A stretch of DNA of 64,000 bases, taken from positions 2,728,001 to 2,792,000 of the forward strand of contig NZ_BLKZ01000001.1 of NCBI RefSeq assembly GCF_010723575.1, in the 5' to 3' direction. Below the pieces are notes generated by a model. It was not told the DNA's origin. It searched no databases and saw nothing but the letters and a program-made list of their open reading frames with translations. Position 1 is the stretch's first letter. Each line of letters begins with the position of its first letter. Source of the stretch: Mycobacterium bourgelatii (GTDB taxonomy: Bacteria; Actinomycetota; Actinomycetes; Mycobacteriales; Mycobacteriaceae). The position numbers were made by a program, and so were the translations under genes. Shown here in pieces: positions 61,015 through 64,000 of the stretch.

Positions 61015-61302
61015 ATGGCAACGAACAAGCGCCGGCGGCACACGCCGGATCAGATCATCCGCAAGCTCGCCGAGGGCAACAAGCTCCTTGGAACCGGGCA
61101 GCAACTCAGCGAAGTGTGTCGCCACCTCGAGATCACCGAGTCGACCTGGCATCGCTGGGTCGCCCAGTACGGCGGGATGAAGGCCAGCGACGCCAAACGC
61201 CTCAAGGAACTTGAGGCCGAGAACGCCAGGCTCAAGAAGCTGGTCGCCAACCAGGCCCTTGACATCGACATGCTCAAGGAGATCTCGTCGGGAAACTTCT
61301 GA
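61015..61302 (+). CDS. IS3-family transposase OrfA (copy 3)
   Basis: 95 aa, same translation as the other two copies. Confidence 0.92.
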   Translation: MATNKRRRHTPDQIIRKLAEGNKLLGTGQQLSEVCRHLEITESTWHRWVAQYGGMKASDAKRLKELEAENARLKKLVANQALDIDMLKEISSGNF

Positions 61303-61331
61303 CCCCGAACCGCAAGCGCAGCGCCGCGGCG

Positions 61332-62153
61332 ATGCTGCGCGAGCGGTTCGGGGTCTCCGAACGGCGGGCGTGCGCGGTGGTCGGCATCCACCGTTCCACC
61401 ATGCGTCTGCAACCAGCGCCGATCAGCGATGAGGAGGCCCAGTTGCGGGCCTGGCTACGCGCGTTCTCCACCCAGCGGCCCCGCTGGGGATGGCGCCGTG
61501 CTGCGATCGCGGCACGGCGAGCTGGCTGGAAGGTCAACAACAAGCGCATCCGCCGCCTGTGGCGCGAGGAAGGCCTGCGGGTTCCGCAGCGCCGCAGGAA
61601 GAAACGCTTGACCGGCATCGGTGCGCAGGTCGGGGCGATGTGCCCGATCCGCCCGAATGCGATCTGGGCGATGGATTTTCAGTTCGACACCACCGCCGAC
61701 GGACGAACGTTGAAGATGCTCAACGTAATCGATGAGTTCACCCGCGAAGCCCTGGCGATCGAGGTCGACCGGGCCATCAACGCCGACGGCGTGGTCGACG
61801 TCCTTGACCGTCTGGCCCTGATGCATGGGGCACCGGCCTACGTGCGGTTCGACAACGGACCCGAGTTCATCGCCCATGCTGTCAACGACTGGTGCCGCTT
61901 CAACGGCACCGGCTCGCTATTCATCGATCCCGGAGCCCCCTGGCAGAACGCCTGGATCGAGTCATTCAACGGCCGACTGCGCGACGAGCTACTCAACTCC
62001 TGGCGCTTCGACTCCCTGCAAGAAGCCCAAATCATCATCGAAGATTGGAGAATCGACTACAACGCCAACCGGCCTCACTCCGCCCACAATGGGCTCACCC
62101 CAGCCGAGTTCGCCCTACAGTGGACCACGACCCACCAACCGCAAGCCGCATAG
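61332..62153 (+). CDS. IS3-family transposase OrfB (copy 3)
   Basis: 273 aa with intact DDE residues (WAMDFQFDT, VRFDNGPEF, WIESFNG). The only protein difference from copy 2 seen by eye is Ser to Ala before the last catalytic block. Confidence 0.92.
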   Translation: MLRERFGVSERRACAVVGIHRSTMRLQPAPISDEEAQLRAWLRAFSTQRPRWGWRRAAIAARRAGWKVNNKRIRRLWREEGLRVPQRRRKKRLTGIGAQVGAMCPIRPNAIWAMDFQFDTTADGRTLKMLNVIDEFTREALAIEVDRAINADGVVDVLDRLALMHGAPAYVRFDNGPEFIAHAVNDWCRFNGTGSLFIDPGAPWQNAWIESFNGRLRDELLNSWRFDSLQEAQIIIEDWRIDYNANRPHSAHNGLTPAEFALQWTTTHQPQAA

Positions 62154-62336
62154 CGACTGGACCATCAAACGGGTCCCCCTCACCTTCATGGGATCGAGAC
62201 GCTTCGAGCAGGGTGCGGTCCCGCAGTTGCGAAGACCGATGTCTTTCCCGACACAACACTCGTAACCGCGACTCACCACGTAGTTCGGCTCTAATCCGAT
62301 GGTGCCGAAACGGCAGCCCACCCTCGTATTGGGTTG

Positions 62337-62624
62337 TCAGAAGTTTTCGTCGAACACACAGTTCCCAGGTATCCGCATCTCCGTTATGACCTGCAATGCC
62401 TGTTGACTCGAAACTCCATACCGATTTGAAAGATTGTCGATGATTCGACCATCTGACCAGCCTAGTAAAATGTCCTCGCAGGCATTGGTGGTGATTGGAC
62501 TGTCGTGATTCGGAGTAATATCCGCCTTGCAGTTAGGGGAGAATCCGACGGCAAATGAAGCGGCGGTAAGGGCACTAGCGACAAGCATCCCAGTCGTCTT
62601 GTAGGTCTTGATCGGCCCGCGCAT
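62337..62624 (-). CDS. Small secreted protein (DUF732-like)
   Basis: 95-aa protein with a signal peptide (basic MRGPIKTYK, then hydrophobic GMLVASALTAASFAVGF) and two Cys in the mature part (ACEDILLGW and GNCVF), spaced like the small mycobacterial secreted DUF732 proteins. Probably exported and disulfide-linked. Role unknown. Confidence 0.7.
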   Translation of the reverse strand: MRGPIKTYKTTGMLVASALTAASFAVGFSPNCKADITPNHDSPITTNACEDILLGWSDGRIIDNLSNRYGVSSQQALQVITEMRIPGNCVFDENF

Positions 62625-62779
62625 TCTTATGAGAATACCGATCCTCGCACCCTCGAGTGAGGTCTTTCCACCATGGAGGGTGTTTGCCTACAGGGATTCC
62701 CACCGGAGAGTGGTCGACGTCCAAGAACGTTCCTCCCAAGCCCCTGTGAGAACGTCTGGTGAAGCAGTACCGTCACTGT

Positions 62780-63724
62780 ATGCGGCTAGGGATCGGTGGT
62801 GGCCTTTTTGGTGTCAGGGGAGGAATTTCAACTCGGGGGATCGGGGTCGGTGTTGGCCCCTTCTCGGCTGGCACATCGTGGAAAGGCGGCGGTTCACGCG
62901 GGAGAGGCGGCGGCGGCGGACTGCTGGCTCTGCTCCTAGGATTTGCAGTTATTTTCCTCGCTGTAGCGTGGCCGTATCTGTTAGGCACTTATATCGCTGT
63001 CCGATGTGGTGCAGAGGATCCATCCACGGTGCGGTTCGTGGTTGGCTGGTGTTTCGAGGTCATCTACATCGCTGGCCTGCTTGCGTTGTTTTTAACTACC
63101 CGAGATCGAAATGCTGTTTGGGCCGCTGAGGAAGCGCAGCGGACAGCTGAGGTGACCGCATCCGGCGTTGTTTATCAAACCCAGCACGGTCGATCGGTGG
63201 TCTATCGGCATGGCACGTGCACTGTGAACCATCGATCACCTGAGGCCGCCTCGAATTGTCGCAAATCCGAACTACGGTCAACCATCGTCGAGTCGCAACC
63301 GCCACGCCCGTATTCCCACAATGCTGTGACTGCAAAATCCCCGGCCACTAGACCCGCCGTTATCTGGCCCGCCGTCATCGTCGGTGTCGGCCTCATTGTG
63401 GGACTCGTGATTCTGCTCGCCGATCCGATCCACCGGATTCCTTCGCCTGCCGAGCAGGCCAGATCAAAACCCTGCCCCGTACCGATTTCAATTAACGACG
63501 CTCCCGCCAACATCACAATGCCTGACTTGGTTGGTCAGAACGCCGGAAGTGTTGAAACTCGGCTAAAGGGGCTGGGCTTGACCACCGTGGAACTGTCCTC
63601 AGCTAACCCGAAGTATAAATCTGTTTGGGTGGCATCGAATTGGACCGTGGTCAGTACCGACCCGAACCCCGGCTGCATAGTCGGTCCCTACAACAGTGTC
63701 GTGGTTTACGTAACCAAGCCCTGA
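62780..63724 (+). CDS. Membrane protein with C-terminal PASTA-like domain
   Basis: 314-aa protein. A Gly-rich N-terminus (GLFGVRGGISTRGIGVGVG) resembles the start of DUF4236-like proteins; two close hydrophobic helices follow (about residues 48-105), then a basic linker, a third helix near residues 195-215 (VIWPAVIVGVGLIVGLVILL) and an outside domain with ITMPDLVGQNAGSVETRLKGLGL, a PASTA repeat. PASTA domains bind peptidoglycan. Start could also be GTG 62759. Confidence 0.7.
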   Translation: MRLGIGGGLFGVRGGISTRGIGVGVGPFSAGTSWKGGGSRGRGGGGGLLALLLGFAVIFLAVAWPYLLGTYIAVRCGAEDPSTVRFVVGWCFEVIYIAGLLALFLTTRDRNAVWAAEEAQRTAEVTASGVVYQTQHGRSVVYRHGTCTVNHRSPEAASNCRKSELRSTIVESQPPRPYSHNAVTAKSPATRPAVIWPAVIVGVGLIVGLVILLADPIHRIPSPAEQARSKPCPVPISINDAPANITMPDLVGQNAGSVETRLKGLGLTTVELSSANPKYKSVWVASNWTVVSTDPNPGCIVGPYNSVVVYVTKP

Positions 63725-63746
63725 CCATTTGGCGGCGCCGCACACG

Positions 63747-63824
63747 GCCGCCGTAGCTCAGTTGGACAGAGCGCTCGCCTTTCTATGCCATTGGCAGCAG
63801 GTCGAGTCCGGCTGGCAGCGGCGC
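63747..63824 (+). pseudogene. Degenerate tRNA-like sequence (tRNA-Arg-like 5' half)
   Basis: GCCGCCGTAGCTCAGTTGG and GAGC form a good acceptor strand and D arm, and TCGCC plus TTTCTAT looks like a TCT anticodon arm. From about 63786 the pairing fails: the 3' anticodon strand is GCCAT rather than GGCGA, and the T loop reads GTCGAGTC, one base short. It may be a broken tRNA or a recombination junction. Confidence 0.4.
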
Positions 63825-64000
63825 CTTCCGTTGAATCCGTTGGGCACGTTCAGAATTGCGGCGAGGCCCAGGTGCAATGCAGCTGGATCGTCCGGAAGCT
63901 TTAGTTTGGGTGGCAGCAAGTCTCGTGAAGACTGTGTAGCAGCCCATCGACGTAAACCATAACGACAACGCAGGTGCAAAATTCCAACAAATAAGTTCGG

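Larger units (their letters stand above)
60935..62182 (+). mobile_element. IS3-family (IS407-group-like) insertion, copy 3
   Basis: 1248 bp with the same inverted ends as copies 1 and 2; target duplication CCTT at 60931-60934 and 62183-62186. It differs from copy 2 by only a few bases, one changing Ser to Ala in DPGAPWQ of OrfB. Slippery GGGAAAC at 61290-61296. Confidence 0.95.

Overview
The window is high-GC actinobacterial DNA. Bases 1-9804 hold the mycobacterial chromosome block pyrG - NUDIX - xerD - (O-methyltransferase) - sulP - parA-like - scpA - scpB - rluB - cmk - der, in the order known from Mycobacterium (H37Rv Rv1699-Rv1713 region). With the WhiB protein, F420-type (DUF385) enzyme and acyl-CoA/P450 catabolic genes, this points to Mycobacteriaceae; the species cannot be named from sequence alone. 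Most genes in this block overlap by 1-4 bases and are probably co-transcribed.

Bases 9920-24585: a tRNA-Pro(GGG) gene is the target of an integrated element of about 14.6 kb. A 48-bp direct repeat (9948-9995 and 24538-24585) marks attL and attR, and paired ATGCCAATT-type repeats lie just inside each end. The element carries a tyrosine integrase, an excisionase-like HTH protein, a RepA/AAA ATPase followed by a cluster of CGGACA repeats, a WhiB-like protein, zinc-finger proteins, a 954-aa tape-measure-like protein, a small-terminase-like protein next to an unusual CACGGC repeat array, and cargo: an ApeA-like HEPN protein paired with a DUF4238 protein, and a DUF3800 protein. No capsid, portal, large terminase, other tail proteins or lysis genes are visible. 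I read it as a satellite (PICI-like) or strongly reduced prophage with anti-phage cargo. This is the most interesting part of the window.

Bases 24586-29960: integration scar land. It holds a frameshifted second integrase remnant, the first of three near-identical 1248-bp IS3-family (IS407-group-like) insertions, an endonuclease/exonuclease/phosphatase gene cut in two by that IS, and a TacA/TacT-type (DUF1778/GNAT) toxin-antitoxin pair.

Bases 29964-34671: a four-gene sulfone/alkanesulfonate sulfur-scavenging operon (sfnB-like, ssuD-like, sfnG-like, sfnB-like). A SAM methyltransferase follows, then a DUF385 gene split by a decayed IS1634-family element. The intact DUF385 reading frame can be rebuilt across the insertion. 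Upstream of it on the minus strand are an epimerase, a YhdH/AcuI-type reductase and a ferredoxin.

Bases 40917-60340: a large catabolic locus. A TetR regulator, an acyl-CoA synthetase and a MaoC-type dehydratase lie before a divergent promoter. From there a rightward gene train encodes two acyl-CoA dehydrogenases, an enoyl-CoA hydratase, a SnoaL-like protein, a second acyl-CoA synthetase, three cytochromes P450, a Baeyer-Villiger-type monooxygenase, a leaderless periplasmic-binding-fold protein, an AveC-family membrane protein and an SDR. Together they suggest oxidation, ring opening and beta-oxidation-like breakdown of a cyclic (terpenoid- or steroid-like) substrate, which I cannot identify. 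IS copy 2 sits inside this train and copy 3 just after it. The window ends with a small secreted protein, a membrane protein with a PASTA-like domain and a degenerate tRNA-like sequence.
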